DNA of 48,687 nt from the NCBI GenBank assembly GCA_964625865.1, contig CAZVEV010000008.1, positions 1 to 48,687 on the forward strand, read 5' to 3'. The notes under the pieces are model-generated. The model was not told where the DNA came from and ran no database searches. It was given only the letters and a program-made list of their open reading frames with translations. Position numbers and translations under genes: made by a program. How positions within the stretch are numbered: the first letter of the stretch is position 1; each line of letters starts with the position of its first letter. Source of the stretch: CAZVEV01 sp964625865 (GTDB lineage: Bacteria; Planctomycetota; Phycisphaerae; SM23-33). Positions 22,048 through 30,476 of this stretch are shown in pieces.

Positions 22048-23408
22048 CTAGGCGCGCTTGCGCCGCCGCAGTCCCAGCAGGCCGACCGCGGCCAGGGCGA
22101 GGGTCNNNNNNNNNNGAACAACTTCAACAACGTGGATAGCGCTTTCGTAACCATCATCCCCGCGGCCAGGGCGAGGGTCGCCGGTTCGGGGATGATGGTT
22201 ACGAAAGCGCTATCCACGTTGTTGAAGTTGTTCAGGTCGATGCGGACCTGGTACGTGCCTGGTGCCACGTTATTGAACGTCTGCTGCCCCAAGGTCCAAC
22301 TCGTCGAGGGCGTTGCCTGTCCGAACAGGTTCACCGAGGCCAATGACGAGAGAAGCGTGTCTCCGGCCGCATTGTAGATGCCCACCGTCGACGGCGAGTT
22401 GTCGTTGTTTGCCTCGCGATTGCTGAACCACGCGCCAAACACCAGATCAGCCGTCTCGGTGAGCGTGAAGTGCTGGAACAGCTCGAACTCACCGTTCAAG
22501 TCAACGTACTGACTGCCCTCCTGGGCGTCGTCGGGTCCGCCGCCATAACTGCCGACGCCACTGTCGACGCGAATGAGGTTCCATGTGCTGTTCGGGCCCG
22601 TCTGACTCCAACCGGTCGGTGCCGTGCCGAGGTTGTTGGCATTCGTATTCGCGGCAACAGGATCCTCAAAGGATCCGTTAACCAGAAGATCCTCCCCCAG
22701 GCCGAGGGCGATCTGGTTGCTGAAACCATAAAGGTGCCACGACGCGTTGGACCCAACCGCATTGGCCGCCGTGATCACCAGGTCCTGGCCCGCAACGGCG
22801 GTGTACCGGTAGTTGATGAAATAGGAATCCGTGGCGTTGGGCATTCCGACGGTCGTCGCGACGTCCTGGTCGATCACTCCGGTCGAGTCGGAAATGGGGC
22901 CCGGTCCGTCGGGATCGAACACGAGGGTGTTGGGACGGCTGGGGGGATTGGCCCACTGGTGAGAGTAGAGCCGTGCGTCGTAGGTCGTCCCCGCCGCGAG
23001 CCCGCTGATCGTGTACGTCTGGAGGCCCGTCCCGTCGGTCGCGGGATTGCCGTTATAGAAGAACCCCTGCATCAGGCCCGCTAGGGCTCCGCTCGTGGTG
23101 ACAATGCCGGCGCCGTTGTGGTCGTTGATTGACCCGTTGGCCACCGCGCGACTGAAGTTCAACGTGCCGTTGCTTGCGTTGTTGTAGCCGGCAAACGGTA
23201 CCCCATTGACTGTGACGCCAGTGGTATTGTTATCCAGATCCAGGGCATGCGTGTAGGTGTAGGCCGACTTGATGCCCGAATCGAGATCGTTGGTGACCTT
23301 GATGTAACTGATCGTGCCGGCGTCCACTGACGCAGCCGTCAGGACGAGGGCGGTCATCGTTACGGCGGCGAGAGTCAGTGCGGCCTTGGTTGGGGTTCTT
23401 GTCGTCAT
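22048..23408 (-). CDS. PEP-CTERM protein with jelly-roll domain (interrupted by assembly gap)
   Basis: Exported beta-sandwich protein. It has a clear signal peptide (MTTRTPTKAALTLAAVTMTA, cleavage near SVDA), an N-terminal beta-rich domain and a carbohydrate-binding-like jelly roll beginning LLVNGSFEDP, similar to DUF642 domains. The start ATG at 23408 has AAAGGAG 7 nt upstream. The reading frame as written is broken after TIIPEPATLALAA by an inverted fragment and ten Ns. Removing bases 22106-22179 (74 nt) rejoins the frame as PEPATLALAAVGLLGLRRRKRA and stops at 22048-22050, giving 428 aa. The break is therefore almost surely an assembly fault and not a real mutation. Promoter at 23528-23556; tandem with the second PEP-CTERM gene. 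Confidence 0.8.
22106..22233. other. Scaffold gap with artificial palindrome
   Basis: Ten Ns at 22106-22115 are followed by two perfect 47-nt inverted arms (22116-22162 and 22187-22233) around a 24-nt centre. The 20 bases before the Ns (22086-22105) reappear exactly at 22160-22179. This is the pattern of two contig ends joined across a gap with one end folded back on itself, not of a natural element. Confidence 0.85.
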
Positions 23409-23495
23409 GAGTGTCTCCTTTAAGCGTGATCCTCTGAGCAAGCGGTCCTCAAGCAGCGGATCCATCCGTTCGGCTCGTCTCGCGAGCCAATTGAA

Positions 23496-23516
23496 GCTCA
23501 GAGGCCGTCTCTGAGC
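23496..23516 (-). promoter_or_regulatory. 5'-UTR hairpin of the PEP-CTERM transcript
   Basis: Perfect 8-bp stem GCTCAGAG/CTCTGAGC with a 5-nt loop, starting within a few bases of the predicted transcription start and about 90 nt upstream of the ATG at 23408. A second small stem, GGCTCG/CGAGCC, lies at 23471-23487. 5'-terminal stems can protect mRNA from decay; regulation is inference. Confidence 0.4.
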
Positions 23517-23527
23517 CCATAAGTAAT

Positions 23528-23556
23528 ACTATATACTCCAACCCCGATCAGGTCAA
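23528..23556 (-). promoter_or_regulatory. Sigma-70-type promoter of the PEP-CTERM genes
   Basis: TTGACC (23551-23556), 17-bp spacer, TATAGT (23528-23533); both boxes match the consensus at 5 of 6 bases. Predicted start of transcription is near 23521, giving a leader of about 113 nt. Confidence 0.65.
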
Positions 23557-23619
23557 GGACAAAACTGGGGAGGTTCGGAAGATCCGGAGACGGCAAACCT
23601 CCACGTGCAGATCAGCGCG

Positions 23620-23648
23620 TTGGCAGGGGCGGGGCGATACGGTAGACT
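23620..23648 (+). promoter_or_regulatory. Probable promoter of the 704-aa repeat protein
   Basis: TTGGCA (23620-23625), 17-bp spacer, TAGACT (23643-23648). It is divergent from the PEP-CTERM promoter; the rest of the 355-nt intergenic stretch 23409-23763 shows no other feature. Confidence 0.4.
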
Positions 23649-23763
23649 GTATGGGGCGCCGGCGGGAACTTTCCTGCCGTCGAGGCGTCTTTAACCATAC
23701 GGGGCGGGTGTGCGCCCGACATGAATACCGTTGCGCCCTGCGGGGCAGGCGGGAGGCTGACAG

Positions 23764-25878
23764 ATGACTGCAGCGACAATGCACAGGACGATAGCGGTCG
23801 CGGCCGTGCTGGCCGTACTGGTTGCCGGCGCGCCGAACATGCCGGCCGAGCTGCGAGCCGACGTGGTGGCCCTCGCGCCACCGGTGGTCGGAACGAGCGG
23901 CGCGGGGACCTCGAGCGGCCCGCCGGGCCTGCACATCAAGCGTGCCCGCGCGATCACGCTGCGGGGCTATCACGTGCTGACCGACGGGGGCGGATACCGC
24001 TGGGACTTCCAGTACTACGGCAACGTGTACCAGGGCACGAACAACGCTTACAGCGGGGCGATGTACTGTCACATCAACGGCTCGAACTTTCAGGCCCCGG
24101 GCTATGCGGGCTGGACCAACAAGACCGGCGACGAGATCGAGATGGGCCCGCACAACCGCAACGGTCTGCACGTCTACCGGCGAGTCAAGGTCTACAAGAA
24201 ACTGCCCCTGGCCCGCTGGCTGGATATCTTCCAGAACCCCTCGTCGGCGCCGATCACGGTCTCGATCCGCATGTACATCTGCACGAACCACACGATCAGC
24301 AAGACGGTGACGAACACGGGGCGGGCGGCGTTCAGCGAGAAGGACTTCGCCTTCGTCACCCAGACGAGCAACGCCGGCGCGCCGTCGGTCCTGCACGTGG
24401 TGACCAGCAAGGGCGCGAAGCTTCGCCCCAGCGTGACCGTCCAGAGCAACCAGGTCTACGTCAACTACAGCCTGACCGTGCCCCCGAAGAAGACGGCGAT
24501 CCTCTGTCACTTCGAAAGCCAGAGCCGCAACCGCTCCGATCACGAGAAGTTCATGAAGAGCTTCCCGACCTACCGCCTGCTGAGCGACCTGCCCGGCACG
24601 GTGCGCCGGATGATCGTCAACATGCGGGTCCTGGGCGGCTACGCGGGGGTGGACCTCGAGCGCATGGAGATGACCGACACGGTGGTCGTCGACGGCGCGG
24701 GGCCTCTGTACGGCACAATCGCCAACACCGCGTTCAAGCTCAAGACAATCATCGGCCCGCTGGAGATTCCCGCCCAGCGCGTCGTGGGCATGGCGGCGGG
24801 CATGGGCGCCACCGTGCGATTCGCCCTGACCGACGGACAGGTCATCGCCAGCGAGATGCCCTCCGACACGCTGAACCTGAACCTGCCCACCGGCGGGACG
24901 CTGCGAATCCCGTTTGCCCGCATCAGCCAGTGGTCGTATCGCCTCTCGACCCATCGCCCCGACGGCGCGGGCTTCGCGGGGCCCTACGTGCGACTGCGCA
25001 CGGGCGATCACCTGCTGATTGATCCGGCGTCGGCGAACCTGGCGATCCGCACGCGACACGGCAAGGTGGACCTGGACCACAAGGCCCTGTTCCGCGTCTC
25101 GCTGGACAACCCGGGCAACGCGGTGCACCAGGTGTTCTTCCTGAACGGGTCGCACCTCGGCGGATTCGTCGAGCCGAGCGAACTGAAGCTCAAGCTCGCG
25201 CTGGACCGGACGCTGACGATCCGGCGCGACCTGGTGACCGAACTGGGCTTCGCCCCGGAAGAGAAGCCCGGGGCAAACCTCTCGGGCCTGACGCTGACGA
25301 ACGAGGACGAACTGTACGGCCATCTCGTCGACAACGACATTCAGATCAGCTCGGAGTTCGGCGTGGTGAAGATCAAGCCGTCGAACATCAAGGCCGCCGC
25401 CTTCAGCCGCGACCGCGTGGGACACGTGACGCTCCAGTTGTGGGACGGGTCGGAAGTGCACGGGCAGATCGGCGCCGACCCGCTGGCGTTCCAGGTTATC
25501 CCGGGCCCGACGCTGCAGATTAACCCGCTGCAGTTTTCTCTCCTGACGCGCAGCAGCGCCCTGCCGCCGGCGTTCGTGGTGGCCGAGGCAAAGAAGCTCG
25601 TGGGCCAACTGGGCAACGACGACTACAAGGTCCGCAAGGCCGCCACCGAGAAGCTGATGAAGATGGGCAAGGGCATCGCGCCGATCCTGGTTGAGCAACT
25701 CGGCAAGACGACGGATCCCGAGGTCCGTCAGCGCCTCGAGGGGATCATCGAGAACCTCGGCGCGCCGACCGGCGGCGCGCCCCGGCCGGGCCAGCCCGGT
25801 CCGCAGATCTTCCTGCAGGGCGGGGTGCAGTGGCAGGCCATCCAGCAGAAGCAGGCCGCTGTCATGATCCGCGACTGA
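23764..25878 (+). CDS. Exported protein with six tandem beta modules and a HEAT-like end
   Basis: A 704-aa protein of unknown function with a signal peptide (cleavage near residues 22-33). The N-terminal half (about 50-280) is a beta-rich domain. From about residue 310 to 595 there are six tandem modules of roughly 45-60 aa with a shared pattern: a small G-x-[IL] strand, then about 10 residues, then a strand pair with Gly and Ile-Pro. Examples are LKTIIGPLEIPAQRVVGM, LNLPTGGTLRIPFARISQW and SSEFGVVKIKPSNIKAAAF. The end (about 615-675) is a short helical HEAT-like repeat, VRKAATEKLMKMGKGIAPIL, followed by a Gly/Pro-rich tail. The start ATG has GGGAGG 9 nt upstream. The modular part resembles scaffold-like segments common in planctomycete exported proteins. 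Confidence 0.65.
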   Translation: MTAATMHRTIAVAAVLAVLVAGAPNMPAELRADVVALAPPVVGTSGAGTSSGPPGLHIKRARAITLRGYHVLTDGGGYRWDFQYYGNVYQGTNNAYSGAMYCHINGSNFQAPGYAGWTNKTGDEIEMGPHNRNGLHVYRRVKVYKKLPLARWLDIFQNPSSAPITVSIRMYICTNHTISKTVTNTGRAAFSEKDFAFVTQTSNAGAPSVLHVVTSKGAKLRPSVTVQSNQVYVNYSLTVPPKKTAILCHFESQSRNRSDHEKFMKSFPTYRLLSDLPGTVRRMIVNMRVLGGYAGVDLERMEMTDTVVVDGAGPLYGTIANTAFKLKTIIGPLEIPAQRVVGMAAGMGATVRFALTDGQVIASEMPSDTLNLNLPTGGTLRIPFARISQWSYRLSTHRPDGAGFAGPYVRLRTGDHLLIDPASANLAIRTRHGKVDLDHKALFRVSLDNPGNAVHQVFFLNGSHLGGFVEPSELKLKLALDRTLTIRRDLVTELGFAPEEKPGANLSGLTLTNEDELYGHLVDNDIQISSEFGVVKIKPSNIKAAAFSRDRVGHVTLQLWDGSEVHGQIGADPLAFQVIPGPTLQINPLQFSLLTRSSALPPAFVVAEAKKLVGQLGNDDYKVRKAATEKLMKMGKGIAPILVEQLGKTTDPEVRQRLEGIIENLGAPTGGAPRPGQPGPQIFLQGGVQWQAIQQKQAAVMIRD

Positions 25879-25894
25879 CGCGGCGCCACTGGGT

Positions 25895-26070
25895 CTAGCG
25901 CCGCCGACTCAGCAGGCCGATCTTCTCGATCGGGATCCGCTTGAAGCCGAGCGTGTAGGCCGGCGAGTCGTCGCGCAACTGGAAGTTGCCCTTCGCACGG
26001 TCCACGAAGTGCGGGTCCTTGTCGATCAGGTTGTCCCGAAACGTGACGTACTTCCGGGCCGCACCGTGCA
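25895..26070 (-). pseudogene. 3' remnant of a right-handed beta-helix protein gene
   Basis: The last 55-60 codons of this frame read like the C-terminus of planctomycete parallel beta-helix proteins: NLIDKDPHFVDRAKGNFQL, then DSPAYTLGFKRIPIEKIGLL and a stop at 25895. Upstream of about 26070 the similarity ends, and the frame only continues as antisense of the neighbouring plus-strand gene. So the gene has lost its entire 5' part. The junction coincides with the start of the lambda-carrageenase-like gene, suggesting that an insertion or rearrangement brought that block in. The other half is not seen in the window. Confidence 0.6.
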
Positions 26071-26092
26071 CGCCGAGATGAGGAACATGATT

Positions 26093-28903
26093 ATGCGTAG
26101 TCGGCTCTCCGCAGGCGGCGTTTCGGCCGCGGTGCTTCTCTGCTTCCTTTGCGGCGTTGCGATGGCGTCGTCCGGGCTGACGAGCATTGACACCGGCGGG
26201 CACACGATCACCAAGGTCAGGTCTGCACGACGAGGGGGCCGGTCTTTCATTGTTGCCGGCAGCTACCGTGGGGCCGTCCTGGCCATCGGGTATGACGGGA
26301 AGGTGCGGTGGGCCAACAGGCTGTCCGGTTTCATGAACCACGACCTGTGGTGCGAGGACATCAGCGGGGACGGCAAGGACGAGATCCTGGCCGCCAGCGC
26401 CGACGGCGCGGTCTACTGCATTGACGATGCGGGCAAGCTCATGTGGACGTTCAAGGCCAACGACGCGCCCATGCGTTCGGTGTGCGTGGTGAGGAGAGGC
26501 GGCGTGCCCTACGTCGCGTGCGGCGGATACGACAAGAGGCTTTACTACGTCTCGCGCTCGGGGAAACTGGTCAAGACGATCCACTCGCGCACGTACTCGA
26601 AGGAGAGAACCTGGGGCAAGGGCCCGAAGCGGGTTCCGCCGAAGGGCGTCCATACCGTCAACATCCTGCGACGCCTGCGCGGGGCGGACGGGAAGGACCT
26701 CCTGGTCGTCCACGGCGTCGTCAACAGTCACGCCGGGACGGGCTCGCTGTACGTCTTTGCGCCGCTTTCGGACACGCCCAGCCGCATCCTCCGGCTGCCG
26801 AAGCTCGCCGCCTACGGCGACATGCGTGTCCGCGACGCAGACGGCGACGGCGTCGAGGAGATTCTCCTGGGCACGTCCAACATGGTTCATGATTCAGCGT
26901 TCGTCACCATCCATCCCCGGACCGGCGAGCAGGACGTCTTCGCCATCGCCGAGCAGAGGGCGCTGCGGAAGAAGATCGACGGTTTCGGATACCGCGTGGT
27001 GCAGCCGGAGATCGTGACGTGCGACGGGCGACGCAGAGCCCTGCTGCTGTTCGGCTCGCGAATCATCCTCCTGGACGGGGACGGTCAGCCCGAAGTCCTG
27101 GCTTGCCGCTACTCGTTCAATGACATGTGGAAAGACCCGACGACGGGGAAGATCATCCTGGCAAGCAGTCAAAGCGGGGGCAGTTGCGTTCACGTCCTCG
27201 ACACGAGCGATCCCGGCTGGAAGAAGGCGTACCGGGAACTGACGCCGCCGGGGAAAATATCGGCGATTCTCAAGGGCACCGAGACGGTCAGGAAGCAACT
27301 GGCCGCGTTCAGGAAGCCGCCCCGGGAGCGAGACCCCCTGCCGGTCTACCTGATGACCGAGTCCATACGCGGCCCGCTTGTCGGCCTCGTTGACACGATC
27401 CACAAGAACTACACAAGCCCCGTCTTCCTGAAGGGCGTGCACATGGGGAAGGCGGAAGACTGGAACCGGTCCGCCCTGGCCAACCAGAAATACAGGAACC
27501 GGCGGGACCGGCGGAAGACGTACACCGCCACGCGCGAGCAGATCCTCGGATACCTGACGCCGCACCTGAAGGACTGGCCGGGAGTGGCCTACTGGGGCGG
27601 GCACGGTAATGACCCGTACATGATAAGCCTCGCCACGCAGAAGAAGATCATCGACGCCGCGGGGGGCAAGAAGGTCGTGACGATCTACCCCGAGCTTGAG
27701 GACCCCAGCGAGGACTTCGCCTTCGTGTTAAAGGACCTCATCTTCCCGCTGGCCGAGTACTGCAAGGGCAAGAACGCGAACGTGTTCATCAGGACCAAGC
27801 ACGTGTTCTGGCAGACGTCCATCTACAGGCCGATGTGGTCGCGCTTCATGGACGGCGAGTTCGCTGACGTGTTCGTGCCGGGCATGGAAGAAACCAGCGA
27901 CAAGTCCATGGAGCTGAGCCTTGCGGCGCGGATGGGGCTGTGGGCAAGCGGTGTCGTCGGCAACTGGGGCATGCGCTGCGCCCGGGACAACACGAGCTTC
28001 GACCGGCTGCGGCAGCACTCACACCAGATGCTCCCGAACCATTTCCTGCGGCAGCAGATCTACAGCATGGCCTGCGGGGCGCGGTACGCGAACAACTTCC
28101 CGGTTGACCAGAAGTACATCAGCGTGCTCTGGGACCTCATCGCCAAGGGCGCCCTGTACGTCCCGAAGCGCAACGAGATCGTGAGCTTCTCTCCGGTTCA
28201 CGTCAGCATGACCAGGCCGGACAAGCGCTTCGCGGACGACGGGAACAACGTCAAGTGGACGCTTCTTTTCGACGAGACGTTCGAGAGGGACAATCCGTTT
28301 GTCTTCAGCAGGCTCAACGGCTCCTGGCCCGGCGCGCCGGTGACCCGGTGGGACTTCTCCAGATACGCCGCCGGCGTGACGGATCGCAGGCTCAACTTCC
28401 TGCCCCCCTACCCCAGCGGGCTGGTCTTGATCACGCCCGAGCAGAAAGGCGGGCAGGCGGGATTGCGGGACAAACTCCATCCCCTGTACAGGACCATCCT
28501 CAAACAGTACGTGACCGACGGGCGCCATTACACCTCGCAGGATGGCAATGAGAAGCATGCCGCCGACACCTACTACAAGACGATTGAACGGGACATCGCC
28601 CGGTCCGCGGCGAAGATCCCCCTGACCGTGTCAGGAAACGTCGCCTGGGTCGCGGCGGTCTCGTCACCGAGGCACATCCGCCTGACCCTGCTGGACAGCG
28701 GCTACATAGACCCCGGCGATAAGACAGCCGTCGTCACGTTCAACACGGTCACGCCTGTCGCCGTCACGGATATCCTCGCAGATGAATGCATCGCCGTCGG
28801 GAACGGAAGGACCGCCCGCATCCCTGTCCCGTGCGGCATGTTCCGTTTCATCGATATCGAGATCAAGGAAGGCCTGCAGGGCCGGGGCGCGGAAACACGG
28901 TAG
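26093..28903 (+). CDS. Exported propeller-plus-catalytic-domain protein, lambda-carrageenase (GH150)-like
   Basis: A 936-aa exported protein: signal peptide (MRSRLSAGGVSAAVLLCFLC, cleavage near AMA), an N-terminal seven-bladed-type propeller with VCBS/PQQ-like repeats (DISGDGKDEILAASADG, VRDADGDGVEEILLGTSN; about residues 35-400), then a large C-terminal domain (about 420-930) with GVAYWGGHGNDPYM, YPELEDPSEDFAFVL, DVFVPGMEETSDKSMEL and NPFVFSRLNGSWPGAP. The length and the order (propeller, then unique catalytic domain) match lambda-carrageenase, family GH150, an endo-acting enzyme on sulfated galactan. I infer this from architecture, without a search. The ATG at 26093 has AGGA 8 nt upstream; ATGs at 26078 and 26087 are alternatives. 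A sulfatase and a DUF1961 protein follow. Confidence 0.6.
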   Translation: MRSRLSAGGVSAAVLLCFLCGVAMASSGLTSIDTGGHTITKVRSARRGGRSFIVAGSYRGAVLAIGYDGKVRWANRLSGFMNHDLWCEDISGDGKDEILAASADGAVYCIDDAGKLMWTFKANDAPMRSVCVVRRGGVPYVACGGYDKRLYYVSRSGKLVKTIHSRTYSKERTWGKGPKRVPPKGVHTVNILRRLRGADGKDLLVVHGVVNSHAGTGSLYVFAPLSDTPSRILRLPKLAAYGDMRVRDADGDGVEEILLGTSNMVHDSAFVTIHPRTGEQDVFAIAEQRALRKKIDGFGYRVVQPEIVTCDGRRRALLLFGSRIILLDGDGQPEVLACRYSFNDMWKDPTTGKIILASSQSGGSCVHVLDTSDPGWKKAYRELTPPGKISAILKGTETVRKQLAAFRKPPRERDPLPVYLMTESIRGPLVGLVDTIHKNYTSPVFLKGVHMGKAEDWNRSALANQKYRNRRDRRKTYTATREQILGYLTPHLKDWPGVAYWGGHGNDPYMISLATQKKIIDAAGGKKVVTIYPELEDPSEDFAFVLKDLIFPLAEYCKGKNANVFIRTKHVFWQTSIYRPMWSRFMDGEFADVFVPGMEETSDKSMELSLAARMGLWASGVVGNWGMRCARDNTSFDRLRQHSHQMLPNHFLRQQIYSMACGARYANNFPVDQKYISVLWDLIAKGALYVPKRNEIVSFSPVHVSMTRPDKRFADDGNNVKWTLLFDETFERDNPFVFSRLNGSWPGAPVTRWDFSRYAAGVTDRRLNFLPPYPSGLVLITPEQKGGQAGLRDKLHPLYRTILKQYVTDGRHYTSQDGNEKHAADTYYKTIERDIARSAAKIPLTVSGNVAWVAAVSSPRHIRLTLLDSGYIDPGDKTAVVTFNTVTPVAVTDILADECIAVGNGRTARIPVPCGMFRFIDIEIKEGLQGRGAETR

Positions 28904-29115
28904 CGTCCCCTATCTCACCCTCCCCGGCCGCAAGCTCCTGTCCGGCACGCCTGGACGCTCAAAGAAGTCGAGAGAATAGTTGGTCCCCCCCGGATTACAC
29001 GCGGCCGCGAAACGTCATAGGATCGTCGACCGCTTGATTCGCCGCCCCTCACACCGCACAATCATTGGCAACACCAGGCATATGTTCCACGGATCGACTG
29101 CTCAAGGAGCCAGAA

Positions 29116-30375
29116 ATGCTGCGGCGTGTCCTTGCGATGGTAACGGCGACCTGCATGTCGGCGGCTTGTCCGCCGGTCCATGCCGAGGTGAAGGTCGAAC
29201 AGCCCTTCTGGCCCGAGTTCCGCGGGCCTCGCCGCGACAGTATCTCCACGGAAACGGGTCTGCTGAAGACATGGCCGGCCGACGGCCCGCCCCTGATCTG
29301 GACGTACTCGGACTGCGGCAAGGGGTTCTCGGGCGTCTCCATTGCCGACGGGAGAATCTACTCCGCCGGCGACTTCGGCGAGCGGGAAATGCTCTTCGCG
29401 CTGGACCTCGACGGGAAGCTGCTCTGGCGGACGCCCAACGGTCCGAGTTGGCGGGGTTCGTCCCCGGGCTCGCGCACCACGCCGACCTACGTCGACGGCG
29501 TGCTCTACCACATGAACCCGACCGGGCGGGTGGCCGCCGTCCGGGCAAAGGACGGCAAGGAGATATGGGCCGTCGACCTCAAGAGGCGCTTCGAGGCTAA
29601 GTTCGGCGTCTGGGCCCTGTCGGAGAACCTCGTCGTCGACGGCGACAAGGTCCTGTGCCTGCCCGGCGGCAGGAGGGCCCTGGCCGCGGCGCTCGACAGA
29701 AAGACCGGCAAGACGATATGGACCACAACGGGCCTGACCGACCCGGCCGCATACTGCACACCCGTGGTCGCCACGCACGAGGGGGTCCGGCAGATGGTCA
29801 CGATGACCGCACGATCCGTCATCAGCGTCAACGTCAAGACGGGCAAGCTCCTGTGGAGCCACCCCTATCGAATGGGCTTCCCGCAGCACGCCACCCCGCC
29901 GGTCTATTACCGGGGGCATGTGTTTGTCGCGTGCGGTCATTCCACCGGCGGCACGCTGCTGAAGGTCAATCCCGACTCGTCGGGCGTGACCAAGGTGTGG
30001 CACCTGCGCACGTTCGACAACTGCCACGGCGGCGTGATACGCATCGGCGGCCGCATTTACGGCTCCGGATGCCGCGTCGGCGGCAAGGGCTTCTACTGCG
30101 TCGATTTCCTCAGCGGAAAGATCATCGACACCAACCAGACCGTGGGCAAGGTATCGCTCCTGTACGCCGACGGCATGCTGTACGGCCTGAACCACAAGGG
30201 GCCGATGTACCTGATGGACGTGACGGCCGACGGGGTCAAGGTGGTTAGCCGGTTCGACATGCCCGGCAAGAGGAGAACGAACATCTACCTGGCCCACCCG
30301 GTGATCTGCGGCGGCCGCCTCTACCTGCGCGAGGGCAAGACCCTCTACGCCCACGACATCCGCGCCAAGCGGTAG
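29116..30375 (+). CDS. Exported PQQ-like beta-propeller protein
   Basis: A 419-aa protein with a signal peptide (MLRRVLAMVTATCMSAACPP, cleavage near VHA) and a BamB/PQQ-dehydrogenase-like propeller. Repeats are evident: LFALDLDGKLLWRTPNG, VAAVRAKDGKEIWAVDL, AALDRKTGKTIWTTTG and ISVNVKTGKLLWSHPY. It begins with the typical planctomycete segment WPEFRGPRRDSIS. No PQQ-binding dehydrogenase residues can be assigned, so it is more likely a binding or scaffold protein than an enzyme. The ATG at 29116 has AAGGAG 8-9 nt upstream. It lies 212 nt after the lambda-carrageenase-like gene and 101 nt before the C69 gene, all on one strand. Confidence 0.8.
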   Translation: MLRRVLAMVTATCMSAACPPVHAEVKVEQPFWPEFRGPRRDSISTETGLLKTWPADGPPLIWTYSDCGKGFSGVSIADGRIYSAGDFGEREMLFALDLDGKLLWRTPNGPSWRGSSPGSRTTPTYVDGVLYHMNPTGRVAAVRAKDGKEIWAVDLKRRFEAKFGVWALSENLVVDGDKVLCLPGGRRALAAALDRKTGKTIWTTTGLTDPAAYCTPVVATHEGVRQMVTMTARSVISVNVKTGKLLWSHPYRMGFPQHATPPVYYRGHVFVACGHSTGGTLLKVNPDSSGVTKVWHLRTFDNCHGGVIRIGGRIYGSGCRVGGKGFYCVDFLSGKIIDTNQTVGKVSLLYADGMLYGLNHKGPMYLMDVTADGVKVVSRFDMPGKRRTNIYLAHPVICGGRLYLREGKTLYAHDIRAKR

Positions 30376-30476
30376 CGGCCGGGGGCATCGTCACAGGCTT
30401 CCGCACTTGCCCCTCGTGCCCGACGGGGGCACAATGTGAGTTCAGGCGACTTCGGTGGATGGACAGGAACTGGACT

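Noticed and set aside
22116..22233. The palindrome as a natural cruciform or mobile element
   Set aside because: The duplicated 20 bases on both sides of the Ns and the exact restoration of a gene on deletion show an assembly artefact.
22027..22377. A 116-codon frame crossing the N gap
   Set aside because: It exists only because of the misjoined palindrome and carries four unknown residues.
25895..26890. A 331-codon minus-strand frame read as one intact gene
   Set aside because: Only the last ~58 codons look like a real protein (beta-helix tail); the rest is antisense to the carrageenase-like gene.
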